Source: Lentzea jiangxiensis (GTDB lineage: Bacteria; Actinomycetota; Actinomycetes; Mycobacteriales; Pseudonocardiaceae). From it: a stretch of 46,455 nt of DNA. Of this stretch, positions 15,435 through 24,142 are shown piece after piece (position 1 is the stretch's first letter; each line of letters opens with the position of its first letter). A program made the position numbers and the translations under genes. Below the pieces are notes generated by a model. That model was not told the DNA's origin and did not search any database. It was given only the letters and a program-made list of their open reading frames with translations. The stretch lies in NCBI RefSeq assembly GCF_900104175.1, contig NZ_FNIX01000033.1, positions 1-46,455 of the forward strand, in the 5' to 3' direction.

Positions 15435-17777
15435 ATGACGGCCGACGCCGCCTGCGTGACATGTGGGGACCCGATCGCCGAGGGCCGGCGCTACTGCTCG
15501 AACGCCTGTCGTCAGCGCGCCTACCGCGAACGCAACTCCGCTCGCGGCGACTCCCCTTCGTCCTCGGCGGTGCCCACGCCGCTCGACACGTTCGTCGGAC
15601 GCCGCGCAGAGCTCGCGGCACTCGCCCGGCTCGCCGGGGAACGCCTCGTCTCGCTGGTCGGCCCGGCGGGCGCGGGCAAGACCAGGCTCGCCGCCCAGCA
15701 CGCCGCCAGGCGCGCCGACCGGGTGTGGTGGACGGCGCTGGCTCCGGCGTCGGACGTCGACCAGGCGATCCACCACGCCGTCGGCGCGCACCCGCTGCCC
15801 GGCCGGTCGGCGCGGGAGGCCGTGATCGCCGAGGTCGGGCAGCACCGGCGACCGTTGCTCGTGCTGGACAACTGCGAGCACCTGCTGGCCTCCTCCGCCG
15901 ACGCCGTGCAGGACCTGCTGGAGGGCTGCCCGCGGCTGCGCGTCCTGGTGACGTCGCGGGAGCCGCTGCGCCTGGCCGGCGAGCAGGTCTTCGCGGTCGG
16001 CGAACTGGAGCTGCCACCCGCCGACGCCGACGTGGCCGAGGCGGTGCGCCACGACGCGGTGGTGCTCTTCCGCGACCGCGCCGTCTCGGTGGACCGCTCG
16101 TTCGAGGTGGACGCGTCGAACGTCGCCGACGTCGTGGCCGTGTGCCGGTCGCTCGACGGCATGCCGCTGGCGATCGAGCTCGCCGCGCGCCGCGTCCCGG
16201 TGCTGTCCCCCGCCGAGATCGCCGCCCGCCTGAACACCAGCCTGGCGGTGCTGGCCGGCGGCCCGCGCTCGGTGGACGACCGGCACCGCACGCTGCGGGC
16301 GGCGATCGGCTGGAGCTACGACCTGCTCCCGCCGCGGGAACAGGCCGCGTCGCGGCGCCTCGCCGTGCTGGGCGCGCCGTTCGACCTCGGGGTGGCGAGC
16401 GCGGTCTGCGGCGTTCCCGACGCGCTGGACCTGCTGACCGGCCTGGAGCGGAAGTCGCTGCTGGTCGCGAACCGGACCGGTGGGCACACGACGTTCCGCC
16501 AGCTCGAATCCGTTCGCCTCTACTGCCACGAACGCGCGGTCGAGAGCGACGACATCTCTCTTGTGGCCGACCGTGTGGTCGAGTGGGTGTGTTCGGTCGT
16601 GGAGCCGGAGATCTCGTCGTTCTTCCCGGCGCCGCCGATCGTGCTGCGCCTGGACCGCCACGTCGGCCTGGTCGAGCTGGCCGCGGCCCGCACCGCCGAG
16701 ACCGGCGACTGGTCGCGGCACGCCCTCACGATCGTCGCGACCGCCTGGACCTCCACGCCCCGCGGACCGCGCGGCGCCCCGGCCGAACTGCTGCACCGGG
16801 CGCTCTCGCGGCCGTTGCCACCGGCGTACCGCAGCGTCCTGGCGGTGCTGGCCGCGATGCACCACCGCCTGCGCGGCGGCTGGCACGCGACCCGCCGGTT
16901 CGCGACCGAGTCCCTGGCGATCGAACGCGCGGGCGCCGGGCGGCCCGGCACGACGGCCCGGGCCCTGGAGGTGCTCGCCTCCGCCGAGGCCCACATCGGC
17001 GACGCGGCGCTGGCCCGGCGGCTGTTCGACGAGGCGGCCGCGCTCCTGCGCGACTCCGGCGACAAGCTCGCCCTCGCCATCGTCCTGAACTCCTACGGCT
17101 GGACGTTGGTGCAGCACGGCGAGCCCGAGCCGGCCGCGCCGCTCGTCACCGAGGCGCTGGCGCTCACGCGTCTGTTCGGCCTGCCGCACATGCTGAACCC
17201 GGTGCTGCACACCGCGGGGGCCATCGCCCTGGCCAGGGGGAACCGCGCCGAGGCCGTCGAGGTGTTCCGCGAAGGCCTCGTCGTCGGCTCCGAACACCCC
17301 GTGGACCAGTACTACGACCTCGAAGGGCTCGCACTGGCCCTGGTCGGCATGGGCTCCGACGACGAACGCGCGCTCTCCCTGCTCACCGCCGCCTCCGCCG
17401 TCCGCACCCGCTACGACCTCCGCGCCGAGCCGTACTGGCAGGACCTGCTCGACGAGGCGCGCGCCGTGTGCCGCGACCGGCTCCCCGCCGCCCGGCTGCG
17501 CGCCGCGGAGTCGACCGGCGAGCGGATGTCGCTGGCGCAGGCCATCTCCTACGGCCTGACCACCCAGCCGGTCGCCGGGGACGCCGAGGGCGCGATCTCC
17601 GCACGCGAGCGGCACGTGGCGACGTTGGTGGCGGAAGGGCTGACGAACCGCCAGATCGGGCAGCGGCTGGGGATCTCGCCGCACACCGTCGCCCGTCACG
17701 TGATCCATGCGAGGTCGAAGCTGGGGCTGCGGTCACGGGCCCAGCTGGCCGTGTGGGCTGGTCGCCGAGCCACATGA
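15435..17777 (+). CDS. Large ATPase LuxR-type regulator with N-terminal zinc-finger motif
   Basis: This 780-residue protein starts with a cysteine motif (Cys7, Cys10, Cys21, Cys25) of the form seen in actinomycete regulators that read CxxCG...RRYCSNACRQRAYR. An NTPase module follows: P-loop GPAGAGKT (76-83), Walker B LLVLDNCEH, and VTSREPLRL plus GMPLAIELAARR motifs typical of AfsR/LAL-type STAND ATPases. A helical repeat (TPR-like) middle extends to about 690, and a C-terminal LuxR/GerE helix-turn-helix (about 710-770; LTNRQIGQRLGISPHTVARH) ends the protein. Such proteins act as ATP-dependent activators, often of secondary metabolism. The target is unknown; the acyltransferase gene downstream is on the same strand. 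Confidence 0.9.
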   Translation: MTADAACVTCGDPIAEGRRYCSNACRQRAYRERNSARGDSPSSSAVPTPLDTFVGRRAELAALARLAGERLVSLVGPAGAGKTRLAAQHAARRADRVWWTALAPASDVDQAIHHAVGAHPLPGRSAREAVIAEVGQHRRPLLVLDNCEHLLASSADAVQDLLEGCPRLRVLVTSREPLRLAGEQVFAVGELELPPADADVAEAVRHDAVVLFRDRAVSVDRSFEVDASNVADVVAVCRSLDGMPLAIELAARRVPVLSPAEIAARLNTSLAVLAGGPRSVDDRHRTLRAAIGWSYDLLPPREQAASRRLAVLGAPFDLGVASAVCGVPDALDLLTGLERKSLLVANRTGGHTTFRQLESVRLYCHERAVESDDISLVADRVVEWVCSVVEPEISSFFPAPPIVLRLDRHVGLVELAAARTAETGDWSRHALTIVATAWTSTPRGPRGAPAELLHRALSRPLPPAYRSVLAVLAAMHHRLRGGWHATRRFATESLAIERAGAGRPGTTARALEVLASAEAHIGDAALARRLFDEAAALLRDSGDKLALAIVLNSYGWTLVQHGEPEPAAPLVTEALALTRLFGLPHMLNPVLHTAGAIALARGNRAEAVEVFREGLVVGSEHPVDQYYDLEGLALALVGMGSDDERALSLLTAASAVRTRYDLRAEPYWQDLLDEARAVCRDRLPAARLRAAESTGERMSLAQAISYGLTTQPVAGDAEGAISARERHVATLVAEGLTNRQIGQRLGISPHTVARHVIHARSKLGLRSRAQLAVWAGRRAT

Positions 17778-17911
17778 TCAACTGAATCCGCAGGTCAGGT
17801 CGACTCGGTCACAATCCGTACATCAACTTGGGCCCTGGTTGCACATTCGGGTTAATCTCCGCGCCTCGAACGCGGACCCGGTCCGCAGACCTCCGCAACC
17901 AGGAGTCACCT

Positions 17912-19987
17912 GTGGCGACCTTGTCCGCCGAGCGCCCGTCCCCGGCGCTCGACCCGGCACCGCGCCCTCGGCACGCGCTGAGAGGCGACATCCAGGGCCT
18001 GCGCGCACTGGCCGTCGGCATCGTGCTGCTCTACCACCTGCGGCCGTCGTGGCTGCCGGGCGGTTTCGTGGGCGTCGACGTCTTCTTCGTCATCTCGGGC
18101 TTCCTCATCATCGGCACGCTCATCGCGGAGCTGCGCCGCACCGGCACCGTGAGCCTGCGCGACTTCTACGCCCGCCGCATCCGCCGCCTGCTGCCCGCCG
18201 CCACCGCGACGCTGCTGGCCGTCGTCGCCGCCGTCGTGCTGCTGCTCCCCCGGTCGCAGTGGCCGAAGATCATGCGCGAGGTCGTCGGCTCCGCCCTGAA
18301 CGCCCAGAACTGGCTGCTCGCGGTGCTGTCCAACGACTACGGGCACGCCACCGCCGACGCCTCCCCGGTCCAGCACTACTGGTCGCTCGCGGTCGAGGAG
18401 CAGTTCTACCTCGTCATCCCGCTGCTGCTGATCGCGACCGCCGCGTTCGCCCGCCGCCTCGACGGCCGCACGGCGCGGTACGCCGTCGTCGCCGTCGCAC
18501 TCGTCACGGTGGCGTCCTTCGTCTTCTCCGTGGTCTACACCCGCATCGACCACGGCGCCGCGTACTTCGTGACACCGACGCGCATGTGGGAACTCGGCAT
18601 CGGCGGCCTGGCCGCGATGGTGCTGCACCGCGTCTCGCTGCCCCGCGCGGCCCGTGAGCTGCTCGGCTGGCTCGGGTTCGCCGCGGTGGCGTTCAGCGCC
18701 GTGCACTACACGACCGACCTGCAGTTCCCCGGCTGGGTCGCCGCGGTGCCGGTGCTCGGCACGGCGGCGATGCTCGTCGCCACCGGGACGCTGCTCGGGC
18801 GTCTGCTCAGCGTGCGCCCGGTCCGCTACACCGGCGACATCTCCTACAGCCTCTACCTGTGGCACTGGCCGGTCATCGTCGTGATGCTCGAACTGAGCGA
18901 CAACGAGCGGCTGTCCAAGAAGGAGATGCTCGCCGCCGCCGTGCTGAGCTTCGCGCTCGCCGCGCTGTCCAAGCGGTTCGTCGAGGACCCGTTCCGCCGC
19001 AACAGGTTCCGCCGCCGCCGCGGCACCTACGCGTTCGGCGCGGTGCTCGTGGTCGTCTCGGTGGTCGCGGCCGCGGCGCCCTGGTACGCCGCCGCCCGGA
19101 CGCTGGACCGGCTCGCGAACAGCATGGTCCTCGACGCCGACCACCCCGGCGCGATGGCGTTCGACCCGCGCGCCCCGCTGCCCGCCCCGGCTCGTGTGCC
19201 GCTGGTGCCGGATCCGGCCGTGGCGAACGAGGACGGCCCCTACGGCGGCAGCGGCGACGCCGACTGCCACGTCTACCTCCTCACGCTGCCGGAGGACGCC
19301 TGTTCGTGGGGCGAGCCCACGGCGCAGAAGACGCTCGTGCTGCTCGGCGACTCGCACGCGGCGCAGTACAGCACCCCGCTGATCGACTTCGCGGAGGGCC
19401 CGGGGCGCGGCCGGTGGAAGGTGAAGGCCATGACCCGCAACGGCTGCCCGTTCACGACGGTGCCGCCGTCGGAGGCGGGCTGGCCGTTCACCGTGTGCTC
19501 GGAGCAGAACCTCGGGGTGCTGGAACGGGTGAAGGCCCTCAAGCCCGACCTCGTGGTGCTGTCCGGCATGAGCCGCGAGGCCTACGAGAGCGATCTGAAG
19601 TGGACTTGGAACACCCGCGAGGACATGCTGCGCGGCTACCGCGAGATGCTCGCCGCGTTCTCGGTCGCGGACATCCCCGTCGCGGTGGTCAAGGACCTGC
19701 CCCGGCCGGACGGCCAGGTGCCGCGCTGCCTCGAACGCAACCGCCGCGACGTCGCCGCCTGTGGAACCTCGCAGGCCGAGGCGTTCGCGGGTGAGGGCGA
19801 CCCGCTCGTGGAGGCGGCTGCGGGCTTCCCGCGCACGACGATCGTCGACCTCACGCCGTGGTACTGCCGTGACGGTGTCTGCCCGGCCGTCGTCGGCAAC
19901 GTCGTGGTGTACCGCAACAACCACGTGACGAACCTGTACTCGCGCACGCTCGCCACGCCGTTGCTCAGCCGGCTCGGGATGATCTGA
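17912..19987 (+). CDS. Membrane acyltransferase 3 fused to SGNH-like domain
   Basis: The 691-residue protein has an OafA/YrhL-type acyltransferase 3 domain (about 20-375): GDIQGLRALAVGIVLLYHL with the conserved His, GFVGVDVFFVISGFLI, RRIRRLLPA, HYWSLAVEEQFYL and SYSLYLWHWP, with about ten helices. A final helix precedes an extracytoplasmic SGNH-hydrolase-like domain (about 420-691) with GDSHAAQY (Ser481) and YRNNH (His671). Such enzymes O-acylate cell-wall or secreted glycans. The usual Asp three residues before the catalytic His is Arg668 here. The GTG start is preceded by AGGAG; TTGGGC and GTTAAT with a 17-bp spacer (17828-17856) may be the promoter. It converges on whiA, 21 bp away. Confidence 0.92.
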   Translation: MATLSAERPSPALDPAPRPRHALRGDIQGLRALAVGIVLLYHLRPSWLPGGFVGVDVFFVISGFLIIGTLIAELRRTGTVSLRDFYARRIRRLLPAATATLLAVVAAVVLLLPRSQWPKIMREVVGSALNAQNWLLAVLSNDYGHATADASPVQHYWSLAVEEQFYLVIPLLLIATAAFARRLDGRTARYAVVAVALVTVASFVFSVVYTRIDHGAAYFVTPTRMWELGIGGLAAMVLHRVSLPRAARELLGWLGFAAVAFSAVHYTTDLQFPGWVAAVPVLGTAAMLVATGTLLGRLLSVRPVRYTGDISYSLYLWHWPVIVVMLELSDNERLSKKEMLAAAVLSFALAALSKRFVEDPFRRNRFRRRRGTYAFGAVLVVVSVVAAAAPWYAAARTLDRLANSMVLDADHPGAMAFDPRAPLPAPARVPLVPDPAVANEDGPYGGSGDADCHVYLLTLPEDACSWGEPTAQKTLVLLGDSHAAQYSTPLIDFAEGPGRGRWKVKAMTRNGCPFTTVPPSEAGWPFTVCSEQNLGVLERVKALKPDLVVLSGMSREAYESDLKWTWNTREDMLRGYREMLAAFSVADIPVAVVKDLPRPDGQVPRCLERNRRDVAACGTSQAEAFAGEGDPLVEAAAGFPRTTIVDLTPWYCRDGVCPAVVGNVVVYRNNHVTNLYSRTLATPLLSRLGMI

Positions 19988-20008
19988 CCCCGAGCCCGCC
20001 GAGCTCGC

Positions 20009-20989
20009 TCACACCTCGGCGTCGAGCATCTCCGCGGTGACGGCCGACTCCGTGTCCGGCAGTCCCAGGTCCTTGGCCCGCTTGTCCGCCATGGCCAGCA
20101 GACGCCTTATCCGGCCCGCGACCGCGTCCTTGGTCATCTGCGGCTCGGAGAGCTGACCCAGCTCTTCGAGCGACGCCTGGCGGTGGGCGAGGCGGAGCTG
20201 CCCCGCGGCAGCCAGGTGGTCGGGTGCCTCCGGGCCGAGGATCTCCAACGCGCGCGCCACCCGTGCGGCGGCCGCGACGGCCGCGCGGGCCGAGCGGCGC
20301 AGGTTCGCGTCGTCGAAGTTCGCGAGCCTGTTCGCGGTGGCGCGGACCTCGCGCCGCATCCGGCGCTCCTCCCACGCCAGCACGCTGTCGTGCGCGCCGA
20401 GCTTGGTCAGCATCGCGCCGATGGCGTCGCCGTCCCTTATCACCACGCGCTCGGCTCCGCGGACCTCGCGCGACTTGGAGGCGATGCCCATGCGGCGGGC
20501 GGCGCCGACCAGTGCCAGCGCGGCCTCGGGGCCGGGGCAGGTGATCTCGAGCGACGAGCTGCGGCCCGGTTCGGTCAGCGAGCCGTGCGCGAGGAACGCG
20601 CCGCGCCACGCCGCCTCGGCGTCGCAGACACCGCCCGACACGACCGGCGCGGGCAGGCCCCGGACCGGGCGGCCGCGCGGGTCGAGCAGGCCGGTCTGGC
20701 GGGCGAGACCCTCGCCGTCCTTCACCACGCGGACGACGTAGCGGGTGCCCTTGCGCAGGCCGTTCGACTGGATCGTGAAGACCTCGGCGTGGTGGCCGTA
20801 GAGCGCCTGGATCTCCTTGAGCAGCCTGCGGGCCGCGGACCCGAGGTCGAGCTCGGCCTCCACGACGACCCGGCCGGACACGATGTGCAGGCCACCCGCG
20901 AACCTGAGCAGGGAGGACACCTCCGCGCGGCGGCAACAGGTCTTGGATACCGCGAGCCTGCTGAGCTCGTCCTTGACCGCCGACGTCAT
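20009..20989 (-). CDS. whiA: Sporulation/cell-division regulator WhiA
   Basis: The 326-residue protein matches WhiA throughout: TSAVKDELSRL at the start, a LAGLIDADG-like fold with CCRRAEVSSLLRFAGGLH, and a C-terminal helix-turn-helix region (LGQLSEPQMTKDAVAGRIRRLL). WhiA is a DNA-binding protein needed for aerial development in Streptomyces and linked to chromosome segregation and division elsewhere. The ATG at 20989 overlaps the yvcK stop by four bases (ATGA), so it is translationally coupled. A longer frame exists upstream but lies within yvcK. Confidence 0.96.
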   Translation of the reverse strand: MTSAVKDELSRLAVSKTCCRRAEVSSLLRFAGGLHIVSGRVVVEAELDLGSAARRLLKEIQALYGHHAEVFTIQSNGLRKGTRYVVRVVKDGEGLARQTGLLDPRGRPVRGLPAPVVSGGVCDAEAAWRGAFLAHGSLTEPGRSSSLEITCPGPEAALALVGAARRMGIASKSREVRGAERVVIRDGDAIGAMLTKLGAHDSVLAWEERRMRREVRATANRLANFDDANLRRSARAAVAAAARVARALEILGPEAPDHLAAAGQLRLAHRQASLEELGQLSEPQMTKDAVAGRIRRLLAMADKRAKDLGLPDTESAVTAEMLDAEV

Positions 20990-21963
20990 CGCCACTGGCC
21001 AGTCCCTCCCACTCCGGTCTCCTCGACCACCTGCCTCAGGCAACCGGCAAGCGCCTCCGGATCATGCCGTTCCGCGGCGTCCGGTGCGGCGATCTTCGCC
21101 AGATGCGTACGCGCTCCCAGTGCCGAGGCGGCGCGCGTCAGACGGTCCGGGGTCGGGACCGCGTTGACGTCGGCGATCACCGCGTCCACCTTCAGCTCGG
21201 GTGCGTGCTCGCAGACTACGTCCAAATGCCGCTCCGGAGAGAAACCGGCAGTTTCACCCGGTTGGGGGACCAAGTTGAGCACGAGGGCCTTCTTGGCACG
21301 CGTGCGCACGAGCGCGTCGTGGAGTTCGGGCACGAGCAGATGCGGCAAGACGCTGGTGAACCACGAGCCCGGTCCGAGTAACACAAGATCAGCGTCAAGT
21401 ACAGCCTCTACCGCCTCCGGACAGCCCACAGGTCGCCCGTTCGGGGCCGTGAGGCGGATGCGCTGCACGAGCCCCGGAGTGGTCGCGATCGCGACCTGCC
21501 CCCGGATGCGCCGCACGTCCTTCAAGTCCTCGTCGAGGCCCATGACGTCGGCCTCGATGTCGAGCGGCTCGTTGGACATGGGCAGCACCCGCCCCTTGAC
21601 CCCGAGCAGCCTCGACGCGACCTCGAGCACCGCGACCGGGTCGCCGAGCTGCTCGAGCAGCCCGGCGATCACCAGGTTGCCGACGGCGTGGCCGGCGAGC
21701 GCCCCCGTGCCGCCGAAGCGGTGCTTGAACAGGGACGTCCACACCTTGCTGGACTCGTCCTCCCCCGCCAGCGCCGCCATGGCCTTGCGCAGGTCGCCCG
21801 GAGGCAGCAGGTGGGACAGCTCGCGCCGCAGACGTCCCGACGAGCCCCCGTCGTCCGCGACGGTCACCACGGCCGTCACGTCGTCGGTGATTCGCCTCAA
21901 CGCGCTCAGCGTCGCGTGCAGCCCGTGCCCGCCGCCCAAAGCAACAGCTTTCAACTTCGTCAC
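20986..21963 (-). CDS. YvcK/CofD-like gluconeogenesis factor
   Basis: The 325-residue protein is the YvcK (CofD-like) type: ALGGGHGLHATLSALR at the N-terminus, VTVADDGGSSGRLRRE, LPPGDLRKAMAAL, HAVGNLVIAGL and LVLLGPGSWFTSVLPHLL. Members bind UDP-sugars and link central carbon status to cell-wall synthesis; the mycobacterial relative is CuvA. The GTG start overlaps the rapZ stop (GTGA) and the stop overlaps whiA, so rapZ-yvcK-whiA form a coupled block. Confidence 0.95.
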   Translation of the reverse strand: MTKLKAVALGGGHGLHATLSALRRITDDVTAVVTVADDGGSSGRLRRELSHLLPPGDLRKAMAALAGEDESSKVWTSLFKHRFGGTGALAGHAVGNLVIAGLLEQLGDPVAVLEVASRLLGVKGRVLPMSNEPLDIEADVMGLDEDLKDVRRIRGQVAIATTPGLVQRIRLTAPNGRPVGCPEAVEAVLDADLVLLGPGSWFTSVLPHLLVPELHDALVRTRAKKALVLNLVPQPGETAGFSPERHLDVVCEHAPELKVDAVIADVNAVPTPDRLTRAASALGARTHLAKIAAPDAAERHDPEALAGCLRQVVEETGVGGTGQWR

Positions 21964-22838
21964 TCGCGTCCCAGATCCCTGTGCACGACCTTCACGGCCA
22001 TGCCGTCCTCGCTCGCCAGCCGCGCGGCCAGCTCTTCGCTCAGGGCCACACTGCGGTGCTTGCCACCCGTGCAGCCGATCGCGAGCGTCAGGTAGCGCTT
22101 GCCCTCACGCCGGTAACCGGCACCGATGAGCCTCAGCAGCTCGTGGTACCGGTCAAGGAACTCGTCAGCGCCCTCCTGGGACAGCACGTAGTTGCGCACC
22201 TCACCATCGAGACCCGTCTGCTCCCGCAGCTCCGGGATCCAGAACGGGTTCGGCAGGAAGCGCACGTCCATGACGAGGTCGGCGTCCATCGGCAGCCCGT
22301 ACTTGTAGCCGAAGCTCAGCACGGTGACCCTGGTGCGCGTCGCGGCCTCGGTGCCGAACGTGTCCTCGATCTTGGCGCGCAGCTGGTGGATGCTCAGCGC
22401 ACTCGTGTCGAGCACCAGGTCCGCTTCCTGCTTGAGCGGCGTGAGCAGGATCCGCTCGGCCTCGATGCCGTCCTGCAGCCGCCCGTCCCCCTGCATCGGG
22501 TGACCGCGCCGCACCGCCTCGAACCGCCGGATCAGCACGGCGTCCGTGGCCTCGAGGAACAGCACGCGCGGCTTGTACCCGCGGGCGTCGAGGTCCTTGA
22601 TGATGGCGGCCAGGTCCTCGGTGAACGCGCGGCTGCGCACGTCCATGACGACGGCGACCCTGGTGATCGCCCCGCGCGCCTGCGCGCCGAGCTCGACCAT
22701 GGTGGCGATGAGTTCCGGGGGCAGGTTGTCGACGACGAACCAGCCGAGGTCCTCCAGGCACTTGGCCGCGGTGCTGCGGCCCGCACCGGACAGCCCGGTC
22801 ACCACGGCGACTTCGATGCCGGACTTCTCCGCGTTCAC
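21960..22838 (-). CDS. rapZ: RNase adapter / nucleotide-binding protein RapZ
   Basis: The 292-residue protein has a P-loop (TGLSGAGRSTAAKCLEDLGW), a Walker B-like DNLPPEL, MDVRSR, FLEATDAVLIRRF, and the conserved C-terminal block with IGCTGGKHRSVALSEELA. In enterobacteria RapZ binds glmZ/glmY RNAs and RNase E; in actinomycetes it is known mainly as a conserved ATP/GTPase beside yvcK and whiA, so its role here is inferred from the family. The start is GTG with GGAG about 9 nt upstream. Confidence 0.95.
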   Translation of the reverse strand: MNAEKSGIEVAVVTGLSGAGRSTAAKCLEDLGWFVVDNLPPELIATMVELGAQARGAITRVAVVMDVRSRAFTEDLAAIIKDLDARGYKPRVLFLEATDAVLIRRFEAVRRGHPMQGDGRLQDGIEAERILLTPLKQEADLVLDTSALSIHQLRAKIEDTFGTEAATRTRVTVLSFGYKYGLPMDADLVMDVRFLPNPFWIPELREQTGLDGEVRNYVLSQEGADEFLDRYHELLRLIGAGYRREGKRYLTLAIGCTGGKHRSVALSEELAARLASEDGMAVKVVHRDLGRE

Positions 22839-23003
22839 GACTACGACTCCGTTACCTGTTCATGAGCGCTGCTTGCACGCTCTCGTTTGGGCGAGCTGCT
22901 GGCTGCTGGGGGCCACGGCGGGCGCTCCCGGTGCCGAGTCTCCACCGGAACGACCCTGCGCGCGGCAGGTTCGACCGTCGACACGGGCGTGCCGTGGCCG
23001 TGG
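22839..23003. other. Upstream region of rapZ with no gene
   Basis: This 165-bp stretch has no convincing reading frame. It separates rapZ from the possible Ala/Pro-rich ORF and probably contains a rapZ promoter on the minus strand, but I cannot define its boxes. Confidence 0.4.
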
Positions 23004-23483
23004 TCACGATCCTCGCCCGGATTTCGGTGCGTTCGCAGGGCGGGTGGGGCTTGCGGGGCCGGTGTGGCGGGTGGTGCTGGACGCGGCGGGTGGTGCTGAG
23101 GAGGTCAGCGCGATCGTGCCGTGGCGGCGGGTTCGAAGTGCGTGGAGGGGCGGGCCGGCAAGGCGTGGACCGGCACGGCGAGCAGTCCGGCACGGTGGGT
23201 GGCCCGGCACGGTGGGTGGTTCCGTGCCGCGAAAGACCTGCGGACGGATGGTCGGCTGGGACCGAAGGCCCGGCGGAACGGGCGGCGCGGCAGGCGGGAG
23301 CTCCGCTGTGGCGCGGCGCACAAACCGGTGTGGCACGTGGGCCGGTGCAACGGGAATCGGCGGTGCGGCCAAGCCCTTCGGCGCCGCCGTGGCCGAGTCC
23401 TCCAGCGCCGCATCGGCCTTCGGTGCGGCGCTTGTCGGCGCCGCCGAGGTGCGAGTGGCGGTGGACGCCTGCGTCGCGGTCAC
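23004..23483 (-). CDS. Possible Ala/Pro/Thr-rich low-complexity protein
   Basis: A 159-codon frame begins with GTG overlapping the stop of the HD gene as GTGA, the same coupling used elsewhere in this run. The product is rich in Ala, Pro, Thr and Arg (TATQASTATRTSAAPTSAAP near the start, then AELPPAAPPVPPG), with no domain, signal peptide or helix of note. Third-position GC is strong in the first 40 codons and weaker afterwards. The frame continues into the HD gene in another phase, so an out-of-frame C-terminal extension of that protein is a second reading. It may also be non-coding spacer. Confidence 0.33.
   Translation of the reverse strand: MTATQASTATRTSAAPTSAAPKADAALEDSATAAPKGLAAPPIPVAPAHVPHRFVRRATAELPPAAPPVPPGLRSQPTIRPQVFRGTEPPTVPGHPPCRTARRAGPRLAGPPLHALRTRRHGTIALTSSAPPAASSTTRHTGPASPTRPANAPKSGRGS
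23187..23220. repeat. Two-copy 17-bp tandem repeat
   Basis: The unit CCGGCACGGTGGGTGG plus one base occurs at 23187-23203 and 23204-23220, differing only at the last base. It lies in the low-complexity stretch between the HD gene and rapZ. Confidence 0.7.
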
Positions 23484-24142
23484 GCCGAAACCGGGTAGCT
23501 CGCCTGGAACGCCAGCCGGGCGTCGGCGCCCGACGCGATGCGGTCCAGCTCGTCGTCCAGCGCCAGGAAGACCTCCCACGGCTCCTGTCCGGCGACGGCG
23601 GCGAGGCGCTCGGTGACGAGCTGTTCGAGGTCCGGGACGCGCTTCGCCTTCCACACCTCGTCCGCGAGGCTCACCAGCAGGTCTTCGAGCTCGATGCCGT
23701 CTTCCGCCCAGAACGCGTGCGTCCGCGCGAAGCGGGCCAGCCGTTCGTCGACCCCGCGGGCGAGGAGCAGCTCGCGGCCGGCAGGTTCGTGGGCGGAACC
23801 CGGACCGGACAGCTCGTTGGGGTGCAACACCTTTCCGATGTCGTGCGTGGCCGCGCCGAACTTCACCGCGTCGCCGTCGACCGCCGCCTCGGGGTGGTGG
23901 CGCTCCACCCAGGACACCGGTGCGCACGCCACGTCGTGGACGGCTCGCAGGTGGGCGGCCAGGCGGGGCGGCGCGTCCAGTTCGGACAGGAGCGCCTCGG
24001 CGGAGGGTGGGAGCCGGCGCAGACCGGCGACTTCGGTCAGGGCGTGGCGGGTGAGCCGGGCGGCGGCTGGGAGCACGCCCGGCTTCGCCGCCGGGACGCG
24101 TCCCACACCGGAGCCTGGCGCGGCCGGGTGGCCGGCCACCAT
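23480..24142 (-). CDS. HD-domain phosphohydrolase-like protein
   Basis: The 220-residue protein has an HD-type metal-binding set: RAVHDVACAP (about 79), GAATHDIGKVLHPNE with the HD pair, then FARTHAFWAED and LVSLADEVWKAKR with the final Asp. HD domains hydrolyse phosphate esters, often of nucleotides; the substrate here is unknown. The ATG overlaps the uvrC stop by one base (TGATG), so it is made from the uvrC transcript. The frame is also open far upstream, but that part is the uvrC shadow. It is not among the usual uvrC neighbours I know. Confidence 0.82.
   Translation of the reverse strand: MVAGHPAAPGSGVGRVPAAKPGVLPAAARLTRHALTEVAGLRRLPPSAEALLSELDAPPRLAAHLRAVHDVACAPVSWVERHHPEAAVDGDAVKFGAATHDIGKVLHPNELSGPGSAHEPAGRELLLARGVDERLARFARTHAFWAEDGIELEDLLVSLADEVWKAKRVPDLEQLVTERLAAVAGQEPWEVFLALDDELDRIASGADARLAFQASYPVSA

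Noticed and set aside
15399..17708. A 769-codon open frame antisense to the large LuxR-type regulator.
   Set aside because: GC-rich third positions keep the opposite strand open. The sense product has clear domains, while the antisense product is Arg/Gly-rich with no recognisable fold.
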